Source: Eucalyptus grandis (lineage: Eukaryota > Streptophyta > Magnoliopsida > Myrtales > Myrtaceae). From it: a stretch of DNA of 64,000 bases. The stretch spans positions 4,588,001 to 4,652,000 of the forward strand of contig NC_052616.1 of assembly GCF_016545825.1 (NCBI RefSeq). The letters are read 5' to 3'. The notes beneath the pieces were generated by a model, which did no database searches, had not been told where the DNA came from, and saw only the letters and a list, made by a program, of their open reading frames with translations. Shown here piece by piece: positions 26,215 to 36,763 of this stretch (within the stretch, counting starts at the first letter, position 1; the number at the start of each line of letters is the position of its first letter). The position numbers were made by a program, and so were the translations under genes.

Positions 26215-27460
26215 TTTTACTTAGGGAAATTCCAAATAAGGACCCAAAGTGCCATTATTTTCTCAAAAGAGGACCTGAAGTGAAGTTTGTCTCAAAGAAG
26301 GATCCAAAGTAGTCATTTAATCTCAAAGAAGGACCTCACTCGCCGGCTGGTGAATAGATGCATCTTCAATGTATATTCCGGTGGCTTGATTATGGTATTT
26401 TCGTCCATTTTTTTTTTCATTTTTGGTTGCCCTGTTCATTGTCTTCTTCGTTCCTTGCTCACTTCTTCTGGCCAATCAAGAACATTGGACTTGGGGAAAG
26501 GCCGGCGAGCGTCGGCCGCTGGTAAGGGCCGGCAAGGGCTCGATGCCCATTGTCAGCAGCGAGTGAGGGCTCCACACCCATTGCTGACAGCGGGCAAAGG
26601 CCATTGAGCCCTCGCTGGCCATGGGGGAGGGGGGCTGTCCAAATTGAAGCCTTACAAGAAGGTCCTCGAGGGCAAAAGGGGTAGCCAAAGAAGTTGTCGA
26701 TCAAGGAGTGGTGGTGGGAGGAAGGGATGAAGAAAGCGACGCATGCATCCCGGTTATAGTCCTAGCGAGAAGACGAGGTTGTTGATGGAGCAAGAGGCGA
26801 GAGGTGGGGGAGGTCGCCCCTCACGGCCATTAGCAAGGTCACCCCTCGCCGGCCCTAGGCGAGGGCTCGCCCACCTCACCAGCCACTAATAAGGGCCGAT
26901 GAGGGTTTGCTAGCCCTCACCTGTAGCTAGTGAGGGCTCGATGGCCCTTGCCAGCCGCAATTGAGGCCACCCTCGCCAAATCTGGCGAGGGTCGGCCTAC
27001 AAGCCCTCACTCACGGCTGGTGAAGCCCTTGCCTACTGCTGACGATGGGCGTCCAGCCCTCGCCGACCCTCACTAGCCCTTCCCAAGTCCAATGTTCTTG
27101 AGAAGAAGAAGAACATGGGATGAAGAAGATGATGAACAGTGCCACCATTGACCCAAAAAAATAAAAATAATAAAGAACAAGACAACTAAAATTTTAAAAA
27201 AAAAATTGACAAAAAATCCCCGATTAGGCTACTGGAATATGCATTGGAGATGCATTTATTCACCAGCCGGCAAATGAGGTCCTTCTTTGAGACTAAATGA
27301 TCACTTTGAATCCTTATTTGAGACAGACTCCACTCCAGGTCATCTTTTGAGAAAATTAAGGCACTTTAGGTCCTTATTTGAGACAAACTTCACTTTAGGT
27401 TCTTTTTTTGAGAAAATGATGGCACTGTAGGTCCTTATTTGAAATTTTCTCTTTTACTTA
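26215..27460. mobile_element. Mutator-like non-autonomous element with long inverted arms and 9-bp target duplication
   Basis: Element body 26224-27451 (1228 bp) between identical TTTTACTTA copies at 26215-26223 and 27452-27460. The left end reads GGGAAATTCCAAATAAGGAC; the reverse complement of the right end reads GAGAAAATTTCAAATAAGGA. The arms pair for roughly 150 bp or more, with regular phrases (CTCAAAGAAGGA, GAGGACCTGAAGTGAAGTTT) and an inner GCCGGCTGGTGAATA / TATTCACCAGCCGGC pair. The core (about 26500-27080) is GC-rich. A 9-bp duplication with long arms is the hallmark of Mutator-like elements. No transposase is encoded, so it must have been moved in trans. Confidence 0.85.
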
Positions 27461-27595
27461 CAAGTAGAAAGAATGACTAGATGATTGCGTTGTTGCCTTT
27501 TCAGCATTGCTGATTCGATTTATTATTTTACCATTATATGCTTTAGATATCAAATGATCTTCATTATGCATAGTACCTACGCAATTTATCACCAC

Positions 27596-28331
27596 TAAGG
27601 GGGTGTTTGGTTGGGCATTCCCAAGGGGCTTTGGGGGAAATTTTGGGTGTTTGGCAAAGGCTTTTGAATGCCCATTTGCAAAATGTGGGCATTTTAAATG
27701 TTGAAAGCTGAATGCCGGGGGGGACCAGCTTTGAGCATTGGGCATTCCGGAGATGCGATTTTACTGTTCATCGTCTCCTTCGCTGTTCGCCTTATTCTTC
27801 GCTGTTCGTCTTCTTCTTTGCCAAAGGTGGCGCTTAGTCGCGATCTGGCCGCCGAGAAGCCTCGCCTGAGGTCGCCCCTGGCACGCGCGAGCCAGGTGAT
27901 GCCGGCTGAGGTTCGTGCGACCAGGCGATGCCGCCTGAGGTCGCGCGAACCTCAGCTGGCGTCGCCTGGTCTAGCACGAGCCAGGCGACCACGCGAGGCC
28001 AGATCTGGCCGCCGGATGGCCAGATTTGGCATCCGCGACCTCCGGTGACCAGATCTGGCGGTCCGGCGACGGCCAGATATGGCCGTCCGGCGGTGGCCGG
28101 CGGTTGGCCGGAGTGGCCGGTCGCCGGAATTTGATTTTAGACTTAAAAAAATAATAAAAAATAACAAAAGCTAATTACAAATGTAAATTTTGCTAAACGG
28201 TGTTTATGCGAAGTTGCATTTCAATGCTAAAATTTACCTAATGGTATAACATTTCCGAAAGCCCCTTTCCCTCAAAGATTTTTGCATTCTCCCAATGGCA
28301 TTTCCCCAAAGCCGAACCAAACAGGCCCTAA
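27596..28331. mobile_element. PIF/Harbinger-like (Tourist-type) non-autonomous element, TAA target duplication
   Basis: Body 27599-28328 (730 bp). The left end GGGGGTGTTTGGTTGGGC pairs with the right end, whose reverse complement is GGGCCTGTTTGGTTCGGC. TAA flanks both sides (27596-27598, 28329-28331). A TAA/TTA duplication with GG..TGTTTGG ends fits PIF/Harbinger MITEs. The subterminal text alternates GGCATT and GGGGCTTT phrases; the core (27830-28130) is GC-rich with CTGGCCGCCG and GCCTGAGGTCGC phrases. Copy C at 63.4 kb gives the unoccupied version of the site. No transposase. Confidence 0.85.
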
Positions 28332-28639
28332 CTCCCGGGGACCTTCCCTCCCGAGCCCCTCAATCACAAGCACATGAGAACTCCTCCCATGCCATCGTTT
28401 ACCGTCCATCGTCGACCTTGCTGCTACCATCATCTCTGCTTTCTATCTCTCCCTTGCTCTTGAAAGGAAATTATATAGAATATTCAGATGATCAATGGTT
28501 ACGATAGTGTTAATCTTAACCAATCAATTTTTAATCATCAAGCAAACTCATTTTTGAAGTAATGAGTCTAACATTGGCAAATGAAGAACAATGCTATATA
28601 TAAATAGTTAAATTTATTTGTCTCAACAATGATGATCAC

Positions 28640-29221
28640 GCACACCTAATTTTTTAACCAACTTTTGATTATGAGTCACCCTCGTCAAGATTTCGACTGA
28701 CTTGCTATGCAAAAGTTTTCCTACAACACCCAATTTGATCAAATTTGGACGGCGACATTGCTGAATATCGTGACTGTTTGATCTAGTTGGGGTTGGAAAT
28801 ACACAATTTCTGTAGATCGCTTAATGAGATCATGTTAATATGGTTGTGAGCTTTCCAATGCCTCGAGAATCAATTCGATTAGAGTTCGTTGAGGTAGATA
28901 TCATGATTTTTCCATTTCAGTCATCTAAACAGATGACGTATATTTGTGGACGTGTTGGGTCATATGAATATTTATGAAGAGTATTAGGTATCTAATAAGC
29001 AATCCACACTTACCAAAAGGGTCGATCTATTTAGAAAATTATTTTTTACTACATATGACAGTGGTTTAGAGTAATAGATACATACAAACTGAATGACTAT
29101 CAGAAAATAATTGATAGTAAAGGAAAAAAAATAAGAAAAGAAAGAATAATAATAATAAAAAATGACACTTTGATTCTATAGAATCCATCTCAAATAGTTT
29201 CTACAAAAACTAGTTACTAGG
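28640..29221 (+). other. inner part of repeat unit A, left flank of the 2.6-kb element
   Basis: Non-coding. The stretch from about 28980 (ATCTATTTAGAAAATTATT, ACTACATATG, AACTGAATGA, CAAAAACTAGTTA) recurs in copy B at 33970-34115, which lacks an internal A/T-rich expansion present here. Confidence 0.75.
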
Positions 29222-29973
29222 TGTATCGACCCCAACTCCATCCCCAGGGTTATGAGTAGCAAGGGTTATTTTCGTGACGTCCCAGGCACATCACCATCCC
29301 ATTTCTTTTTATCTTTTCATTAAGCACATGCGAAAGCATTACAAATAACACCCGGACAACAACAAGCAGTCATGAAAACAACCATTTAAAAACATACAAT
29401 TACATCAATTATATTTACAAGCCATTCTATCATGGGCTGTTATATCTACAATCATTACATCTTCTATGCTAAAAAAGGTTGGGGGTAAATCTTAACTTTT
29501 CTATTGAGACCGCAACTCCTCCATATCTACAATTTTGAAAAATAACGGGGTGAGTCATGAACTCAGTAAGTAAAATCCCTAATTCTCTACTAGGAGGATA
29601 TCTTATCATCAAAATCCAGTAGGTACAACACTCGCAATGCAATGTCGATGGCAGATCAATAGTAAACTTATTGCTATCCTTAACTACATGCAGATGTCTA
29701 TCACAACATGTTATACTGCATACTTACCTTTGGCTTATCAAGAAACATATCACCATATCATACTTATGCATAACCGACATTCATGCTATTTATTTACCGT
29801 CGTCCTGGCTCGACTAGGCCTTCTTGACTCGATCGAGGCTTTTGACTTCATGTTGGGCTTTTTGGCTCAACTAGGGCATTCCGGCTCAATTGAGGCATCT
29901 TGACGCTAGCTCACCAAGGCATCCGGGCTTAACCCAGTCATCCTGACTCAACTAGGGCATTTCGTTCAATGAA

Positions 29974-31111
29974 CGAGGTGTTAGGGAAATCCCTTATGAT
30001 GTTTTGAAGATAACAAAATAAATCAAAGGCTACTAACATGTTTAATGGTTAAGTAATAGACCATGTAGATGATAGAACATGTAAAGGATATTGTCAAAGT
30101 GTGAAGACGACTAGAAAACTGAACGTAACATATGCCCAAAGTATATTATGAAGATTTCCAGACTTCTGTGTCAAAGTCTGAAGACTGCCAGACTTTAGTG
30201 TCAAAGCCTGTTCTACATCAGAAGTTTGCTCACTCTGACAAATTCCAGACTGAACGTGAATGATGAACTAGAAGACAGACTCTATACTGAAGCTGAACTT
30301 GGTACAGACCTTAAAACTAAATCTGTTCAGAAGCAGAATATATTCAGACTCAGATTGTAAAGTCTATTGCTCTCAGACTTTACATCCAGAACTCGACATA
30401 ACTTAACTCAAGCCCAATCATATAAGCGCTAGTGATCTGGTTTGGATTCCACATCAAGATTGATTTGATTAATTCAATCTATTTGATTGACGATTGGATC
30501 TTGAAGACAAGAACTTTCTATACGAAGAAGCTTTACTTATGGAAACCAAGATTCCGTTTGTATGGGCGATCGGAATCAATTTAGGATTCTACCTTTGTCA
30601 CTCAACGGCTACCAAATCTTCTAGATACGAGCTGTCCAATGGGTATATTGGAAGACGATTCTCGGGATACTTGTCCAACGGGTAGTTTGGAAGTGGAGGA
30701 GTATTTAAGGAGATGAAGGATCGATGAGCAAGTAAGAGATAGAGCGTAGAATTTATAATTCCAAAGTCGAGCGACCTTCGATCATATACTTGTCTCTTGT
30801 GAGCTTAAACGTTTGTGATCGTGAGAGAAATACCAAAAGAGTGACTTAGTGAGATAGTGTGATCTACTAAGTGTTTGCACTCAAAGTTGTAATCTCTTGT
30901 TGATTGCATAGTGGAAACCAGCCAAGAAGGCTGTTAGCGTGGGAGAGTGGACATAGGCTTGGATTAAGCCGAACCACTATAAATCTTGTGTTCTTATTCT
31001 CTTCCTTAACTCCTTTGTTTGAAATTTATTTTATTCCGCATATATTTGCCAAGATTTATTTTAAACACCTATTCACCCCCTCTAGGTGTTCATACTAGCA
31101 CTCTCACGAGG
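29974..31111 (+). mobile_element. solo LTR, Ty1-copia (SIRE-like), CGAGG duplication
   Basis: LTR body 29979-31106 (1128 bp), beginning TGTTAGGGAAATCCCTTATG and ending CTCTCA, between perfect CGAGG copies (29974-29978, 31107-31111). Near its end it has CACCTATTCACCCCCTCTAG, a phrase common at the 3' end of copia LTRs of the SIRE/Maximus type. No internal region remains, so it arose by recombination between two LTRs. It sits inside the 29222-33872 element. Confidence 0.88.
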
Positions 31112-31193
31112 CATTGCCGCCAACGCTATCTAGCGATAGACGTTTTTCCTCTTTAGGTGCATCATAAAAGTGCATCACACAAGCTGGTTCATC

Positions 31194-32066
31194 ATCGGGG
31201 GTGTTTGGTTTAGCTTTCCCAAGGGGCTTTTAGCCCCGAAAGCACATTGGGGAAAATATTTTGTGTTTGGTTTACACTTTTGAGTTTGCATTTGCCAAAT
31301 GCCAGCATTCAGAATGCTAGTTTAGGGTTTAATAATTTTTTTCTTTCCAATATTGCCCTTATTGATAATTGTATCTTTCCATTTTGCCCTCCAAAACATT
31401 GTTCATCTTCTTTCTTGGACTTCGTGGACTTGCTGCTCTGTCAAGCTTCGCGGTGGTGGGCGGCGCTCTTCCTTGGACTTCCGTGGACTTGCTGCTTGGC
31501 CAAGCTTCGCGGTGGTGGGCGGTGCTCTTCCTTGGACATTTGTGGACTTGCTGCTCGGCCAAGCTTCACGGTGGGCGGCGCTTAGCCGCGAGTGGCTAGA
31601 TCTGGCCACTGGAAAGCCTCGCCTGAGGTCGCGTGACCTCAGGCAAGGTGGCTTGAGGTCAAGCGACCTCGGGCGCGACCCAGCAGCGTTGCTTGAGGCT
31701 GCGCAACCTAGGTGGCGTCGCTTGGATTGTCACCTTAGGCCGGGGTCGCCGCCGAGGTCGCGTGGCCTCAGGCGGCTGGGTTGCGCGACACCCGAGGTCA
31801 GTCCTCCCTCCCCCCCCCGCCGCCGCTGCTAGCCGCCTCCTCACCACCACCGGCTGCTCCCCCACAATTTTCCCCTCACCATGCGATCTCCTCCTCCCTT
31901 TTCTTTTCTTTTTTTCTTTTTTTCTTTTTACTTTGAAATAGCTTTGCAAAACATGCACAAAAAATTGGTTTCCAAACACACCTCTCTTCCCAAAATGCTC
32001 ATTCTCTCAAAGGTACTTGAGGAAATGCAAAGCTATTTCCCCAAAGTTGAACCAAATGGGGCCATC
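31194..32066. mobile_element. second Harbinger-like element, nested
   Basis: Body 31197-32063 (867 bp). The left end GGGGGTGTTTGGTTTAGC pairs with the reverse complement of the right end, GGCCCCATTTGGTTCAAC. Subterminal CCCAAGGGGCTTTTAGCCCC and the GC-rich core phrases (GAAAGCCTCGCCTGAGGTCGC-like) match the element at 27599-28328. The flanks are ATC on both sides (31194-31196, 32064-32066), not the TAA expected for this family; that may be chance or a relaxed target. The core includes four near-repeats of a 'gtggacttgctgctcggccaagc' phrase at about 31425-31570, giving spurious frames such as 31353-31832. Confidence 0.75.
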
Positions 32067-33888
32067 TTTCATCTTAGTCGATGCATACAAGGCCCGAGGG
32101 CGTGATCCTTCAAGGGAGTGTATCATGGGTCCTATATAATATGCCGAGCATGATTCTTGGTTCGTGGCTTGAGCTGCATGCTTAGGCCATCATGGCTTTA
32201 CATTCCAAGTTGAGCAAACCTTGACCTTGTCCCGGGGCATGAACACATTCAAGCATGCAAATATGAGCAAACCATACAAAAGAATATTACAACATACACA
32301 AGGCTTACATAGGTGAGCACACCATTAAACTTGACGACATATGCTATTGCCCTAGCAAAAAGTTAGAGATTCTATTTACTTTCGATAAACCTCAATAAAC
32401 TATAGTTGATTTTACCAAGAGAGGGTTGTCTTGTGAGGTGGTGGGTGAGCAAGGCTGAGAGAGGGAGAGGACATGCATGAGAGGAGGAGGAGGAGAAGAA
32501 GTGAGTCAAAGGTCGGAGAGAATAGAGGGGATTGTTCCCTATCTATAGGCCAAGCTTCATTTACTGGCCCTATAAGTTGTCCGATCAACTTTCTTGGAGT
32601 GGCATGGCTAGTTTGATGGTGTGGCGCTCTAAGGTTCTAGGGGCATGATTAAGGACAAAGGACATTTTCTCATTAGTCCATTTGTACTAATGAGTCATCT
32701 AGCATTTATGAATTGGCAAACTTGCCTTCCAAGGCTCATATTAAGGTCATGATGACCTAAGTTTATAGGGGCACCTAAGCTGTAGAGTCACCCCTTTCAT
32801 TAATGACTAGCCTTCAAAGTTGTTAATGGCTTAGACTTGTCATCAAGAAACTTGGACTTTGGACAACTTGTTGTCCAAGTTAACCACATGAGTGTGTGAT
32901 TCATTAAGCTCATTAATTAGCTATCTTCCAAAAGCATTTAATACATTCTTATCTTCAAGTCAAGAAGGCTCTAGATTGGCTTCCTCATCAAGTTAGGCGT
33001 GCAACCCTCTTTTCCTCCACGTTGGGCGTGTGGTTCTCCCATTCTAAGGCAAAAACAATTTTGAGTAACTTTTGAAATTAGTACCATTATCTTAACAGAC
33101 GGGCTAGAAAAATTATAAAATTTTAATATGTTGTGGAGAAGACCTTAGAATTTTTTTCATGAGGAATCAAAGCAAAATTCATTTTGTGGAAAGAGTTAAA
33201 AAATCATTAAATACAACCCAAAAATTCATCTGTCAAGCAAATTCAATGGTTAGAGAGAGAGAGAGACTCATTTCAAAATTTGAATCTACACATTTTTTTT
33301 TGAAATTTTAATATGTTGTAGATATGGATGTCATTTAAAACTTTTGTGAAGGAAGTATATCCTAATTTGAAAGGGAACATTTTATAAATTTTTGAGAAGG
33401 CAACTTGGTTACTGTTTTCACTATATTGGGCAGGTTTTGTACGGTAATTGATTGAGCCTTCATCCCAACCATTTCACCTCAGAAAATATGAAATTTAAGT
33501 ATGTTATAGATCAAGATGTTTTGAACAACTTTCATGAAAATATTTTCTCCAAATTCGAAGCACAAAAAGCTCTATAAAATTGGAAAGCAGGAAAGGTCCA
33601 GCAGTTTCGAAAAATTGGAAAGTCAAAACCGATGAAACTCAAGGTGGTAAGTCTATGAGGGAGAGGTAGCGCCCTACTTGGCTTGCAGGATCATTGTGAT
33701 CATTCCATTAGGCGATGAGCCATCCCCTTTCATTAATTATTTGGGATACATAAGTCTCCACACTCATTATCCTCATTTAATGCATTTGGCTCTTGTTTTT
33801 CAAGAGGATTGGCTTATCTAGCTTAGCCTCCTAGTTGGGACCAAAATAAAGGCCGTAGTTGAGGATATTACACTAGGCATCTCAATAA

Positions 33889-34130
33889 TTGATAAGATCA
33901 TGTAAATTTGATTGTGAGCTTTCTAACGTTTTGAGAATAACTTCCATCGGAGTTTCTCTTTGTTGAACCAAAAGCAGTCAATCTATTTAGAAAATTATTG
34001 TTTACTACATATGGTTCAATGTAATAGAGATGCACATACAAACTGAATGATCAACAGAGAATTATTGATAGTACATCTCAAAGAGTTTGTGCAAAAACTA
34101 GTTATTGGGTATCTCATTATTATTATTCTT
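33889..34130 (+). repeat. repeat unit copy B (partial, tandem to A)
   Basis: Starts GATAAGATCATGTAAAT and follows copy A (28825 onward) and copy C (63923 onward) through TTGTGAGCTTTC. It then matches the end of copy A through CAAAAACTAGTTATTGGGTA. The last phrase corresponds to the site where the 29222-33872 element entered copy A, so B shows the unoccupied state. Confidence 0.75.
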
Positions 34131-34148
34131 GTTCTTGAATCTCTAAGT

Positions 34149-35113
34149 GAATTTATAAGACACGCGGACCTGAGTGCCATAACTTGACAGAAATGGACAC
34201 TTAAGTGCCATAACTTATGAAAGGTACACTTAAGTGCCAAAATTATAGCAAAATAGATCACACGAGTGCCAATTCAACCAAAATCCGCCCAAATTGCATA
34301 CGTGGCATTTCTTCGGCGAAGTGAGCCCAAAACGACGCCGTTTTGCATGCGACGTGGCCAAATAATGCAAAAACGGCGTTGTTTTGGCTGACGTGGTAAA
34401 AAAAAATAATATAAAATTAATTAAATTTAATTTAGTTAAAATATTAAAAAATAATAATTTTAAAATTAAAAAATTTTAAAAAAGGGGGCGACCCTCGCCC
34501 AGATTCGGGAGGCCCCAACGGGCGGTGGCCTCGGCCCGGCCGGGCGAGGGCCGCCAACCCTCTCTCGGATTTGGGCGAGGGCTGCAACCCTCACCCGATC
34601 CGGGGGCGAGGCTCACGAACCTCATCGCCGGTCGGCCGGGTCACCGGCCTGGCCGGCCCTCCCCCTTCGTCGTCGGCCTTCCCGGGCGACGTTGGGGAGG
34701 CGGCGATGGTGGCTAAGGGATGAGCCCTCAGCCACCGCCCTCCTTTTTTTTTTTTGTTTTAATTTTTGTTTTAATTTTAAAATCATTATTTTTAATATTT
34801 TAGCTAAATTTAAATTTAAATTTAAATTAATTAATTTTTTTTTTAAAATTTTTTTTTACTATGTCAGCCCAAAATGACGCCGTTTTTGCATTATTTGGCC
34901 ATGTCGGCGTATAAAACAGCGTTGTTTTGGGCTCGCTTCACTTTGGAAAAATACCACATCAGCCTTTTGGCCGGATTTTGGTCCGAGTGGCATTTAAGTG
35001 ATCTGTTTTTCTTCGAATGAGGCACTTAAATATATTTTTCGTAAGTTATGGCACTTAAGTGTTCCTTTGTGCCAAGTTATGCCACTTGAAGTGTTTTTTT
35101 GTCGAATTTATAA
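34149..35113. mobile_element. Mutator-like non-autonomous element, 10-bp target duplication
   Basis: Body 34159-35103 (945 bp) between GAATTTATAA copies (34149-34158, 35104-35113). The left arm begins GACACGCGGACCTGAGTGCC. The right arm, reverse-complemented, begins GACAAAAAAACACTTCAAGT. Both contain GTGCCATAACTT and ACACTTAAGTGCC repeats. The inverted arms extend about 330 bp, including AAACGACGCCGTTTTGCAT and mirrored AT-rich tracts, around a GC-rich core (34485-34740). The same arm text occurs at 40553 and 41770 beside a decayed MULE transposase, the likely source of its mobility. Confidence 0.85.
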
Positions 35114-35173
35114 TTTGTTTAGGATACATAATTGTACATTGCCAGGATAAGTGGGGACTTGTCCTACCACATA

Positions 35174-35789
35174 TGGGAAAATTATCAAAAAAAAGTTGCC
35201 GTATGATGTGCCAATTTTTTTTTCATCATTTACTTAAGAAGAAGACTAATCTCTCTCACATACCTTTTGGTAGGATTTTGAACAAATGGCTCAATCCACC
35301 ATCTGCAATTGACTCGGCGGATGAGCTCGCCCAAGCAAAGGCGGTCGGCCCGAGAATTGCACAAGGCGGGGTGAGATTCAAAAGGAAAATTAACTTTTCA
35401 TGACGAGATTACCTATTAAGTTTTTGGGATTAGCTAAATCATTGCAGCAAGTTTTCGGAGGTTTTTTTTTTTTTTTTTTTTTTTTTTGCATTTATGGAAT
35501 CTAATGAAATAGCTCCAGCAATTGCACATGAAGTTGTTATAACATATGATGAATTTGTGGACTGTAAATTTAAACGAGAAAAATAAGTATAGTATAAGCG
35601 TAGCTAAAATTAGCGAGAAGGATTAAATTGGTATATCGTTAAGAGGTTTATAACCAAATTGACATCATTGAAAGATTCAAGATTAAATTGATGAATTCTC
35701 AAAAGATTTAAAATTAAATTAGTATAATTGAAAGTTTTACAATAGAATTGGTGCCCTATAATAATTTAAAATTTTTTTGGACAATTTTC
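35174..35789. mobile_element. degenerate inverted-repeat element (family of 21049-21630)
   Basis: The left edge GGGAAAATTATCAAAAAAAA and the reverse complement of the right edge (GGAAAATTGTCCAAAAAAAT) form the ends. The right half repeats 'gattaaattgatgaattc' and 'aaattaaattagtataattg' phrases. A poly-T run (35461-35487) lies inside. No target duplication was resolved. Confidence 0.5.
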
Positions 35790-36506
35790 CAAGAAAAAAA
35801 GTAACTACGTAAATTTTGAAGTGGGTTCGATCATGCATATGTTATCACTTCCACAATTAGAACACTTTAACCCTCTCAATAATTTCGAACCCCAACCCCC
35901 AAAAAAAAGAAAAAAAGAAAAGAAGAAAAATCTCAATTTTGAATCTTACGTACATGTAGAGGTCTATTTCCACGGCCCACACAACCTAGGAGCCTCGACA
36001 GGTCTTTTGCTTGTACCGACGATCTCGTCACCCTCGCCGGCACCCGTGCTGAGTGAGGCATGAATGCTTTAACATATGCCATAAACCCCAGCTCCTGTCG
36101 AGACCACAGCCTCTCGTTCCCCGTCAAAGTTTGAGACGGAAGAAGATACGACGATCGAGTATTTCATACCTAATTGCTACTAATTTGGATGATTGAAAAG
36201 AATCAAGACACCACAATCCTTCTGTCGTTGAGAAATGCTTTTACCATCAGCGGGGAGGTCCCACCATCAAAGATTCAAGACTTAGCAACGGAAGCGTCAT
36301 ATATGACGGGCTGAAATAGAAGGAATACGGTGCGACGCTTTTTAACATGCTGATGTTTCTCACGAACACCATACAATACAGAAGGGGAAAAGAAAGAAAA
36401 CAGAGAAAATAACGCCTAGACTTTATGCCCAAACGAAGGATTACATAAAAGCCATAATATATATTTACTGAAAGCCCCCAAAGAAACGACATGAAAACAC
36501 CACGTT
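35790..36506. other. 3' flank of the UGT gene
   Basis: No gene. From about 36265 the text (GTCCCACCATCAAAGATTCA and onward) is shared with 62440 onward, so it belongs to the duplicated UGT 3' region. Confidence 0.6.
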
Positions 36507-36746
36507 AACTGGTGACAGTGAACCACTGGGGTTCGCCCCTATGTGGCCACCCTTCCAACATGGAAGGGGGAGGTGAGGGGTTCAAATCCCCACCTTCTCA
36601 GGGGGGGATGGGGTGGGGATGCGTAAGTTTTAGGAGTGGGTTTCGACTCCCACACCCTGCAAGAGGTAGGGCAAAAGTCTGAGAGTGATGTAGAGTAGGA
36701 ATAGAGTAGGATCGACAAAAAAAAAAAAAAAAACTGGTGACAGTGA
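36507..36746 (+). mobile_element. SINE (tRNA-derived type) with 15-bp target duplication, in the UGT 3' UTR
   Basis: Body 36522-36731 (about 210 bp) between AACTGGTGACAGTGA copies at 36507-36521 and 36732-36746. It ends in about 15 A residues. GGGGTTCAAATCCCC near 36575-36590 fits an RNA polymerase III B box, with a candidate A box (GTGGCCACCCTTCC) about 35 bp upstream. It lies antisense to the UGT, its duplicated target starting only 17 bp after the stop codon. The paralogous 3' fragment at 62.4 kb lacks it. The family name is unknown to me. Confidence 0.9.
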
Positions 36747-36763
36747 CACCACAGGCGATTCAC

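Larger units (their letters stand above)
27573..29221 (+). repeat. repeat unit copy A (split by two insertions)
   Basis: A unit also found at 63385-64000 (copy C) and in part at 33889-34125 (copy B). Shared phrases with C include GCAATTTATCACCA, GCCCCTCAATCACAAGCACA, GCCATCGTTTACCGTC, CATCATCTCTGCTTTCT and AGTCTAACATTGGCAAATGA. Copy A is interrupted by the Harbinger-like element (27599-28328) and, at 29221, by the 29222-33872 element. No protein is encoded; the translated C-rich start shows no domain. Confidence 0.85.
29217..33877 (-). mobile_element. TG..CA retroelement derivative (LARD or large solo LTR), 5-bp duplication
   Basis: Body 29222-33872 begins TGTATCGACCCC, ends GAGGATATTACA, and lies between CTAGG copies (29217-29221, 33873-33877). 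After removing two later insertions (solo LTR 29979-31106 and Harbinger-like element 31197-32063) about 2.65 kb remain. It has no gag, pol or repeated ends, so it is either a large retrotransposon derivative or a very large solo LTR. The end-sequence relationship to the 48691-51102 element, and that element's reading frame, suggest the sense strand is minus. A purine-rich stretch near 32450-32530 has a counterpart in that relative. Confidence 0.75.

Noticed and set aside
31194..31196. ATC as proof of a 3-bp Harbinger target duplication
   Set aside because: A three-base match is weak and the expected target is TAA/TTA; assignment rests on end and core similarity instead.
31353..31832. 159-codon frame rich in Arg and Leu
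   Set aside because: It lies inside a nested Harbinger-like element and reflects an internal near-repeat plus GC-rich core.
36570..36660. a tRNA gene suggested by GGGGTTCAAATCCCC
   Set aside because: No cloverleaf forms around it; poly(A) tail and target duplications show it is a SINE.
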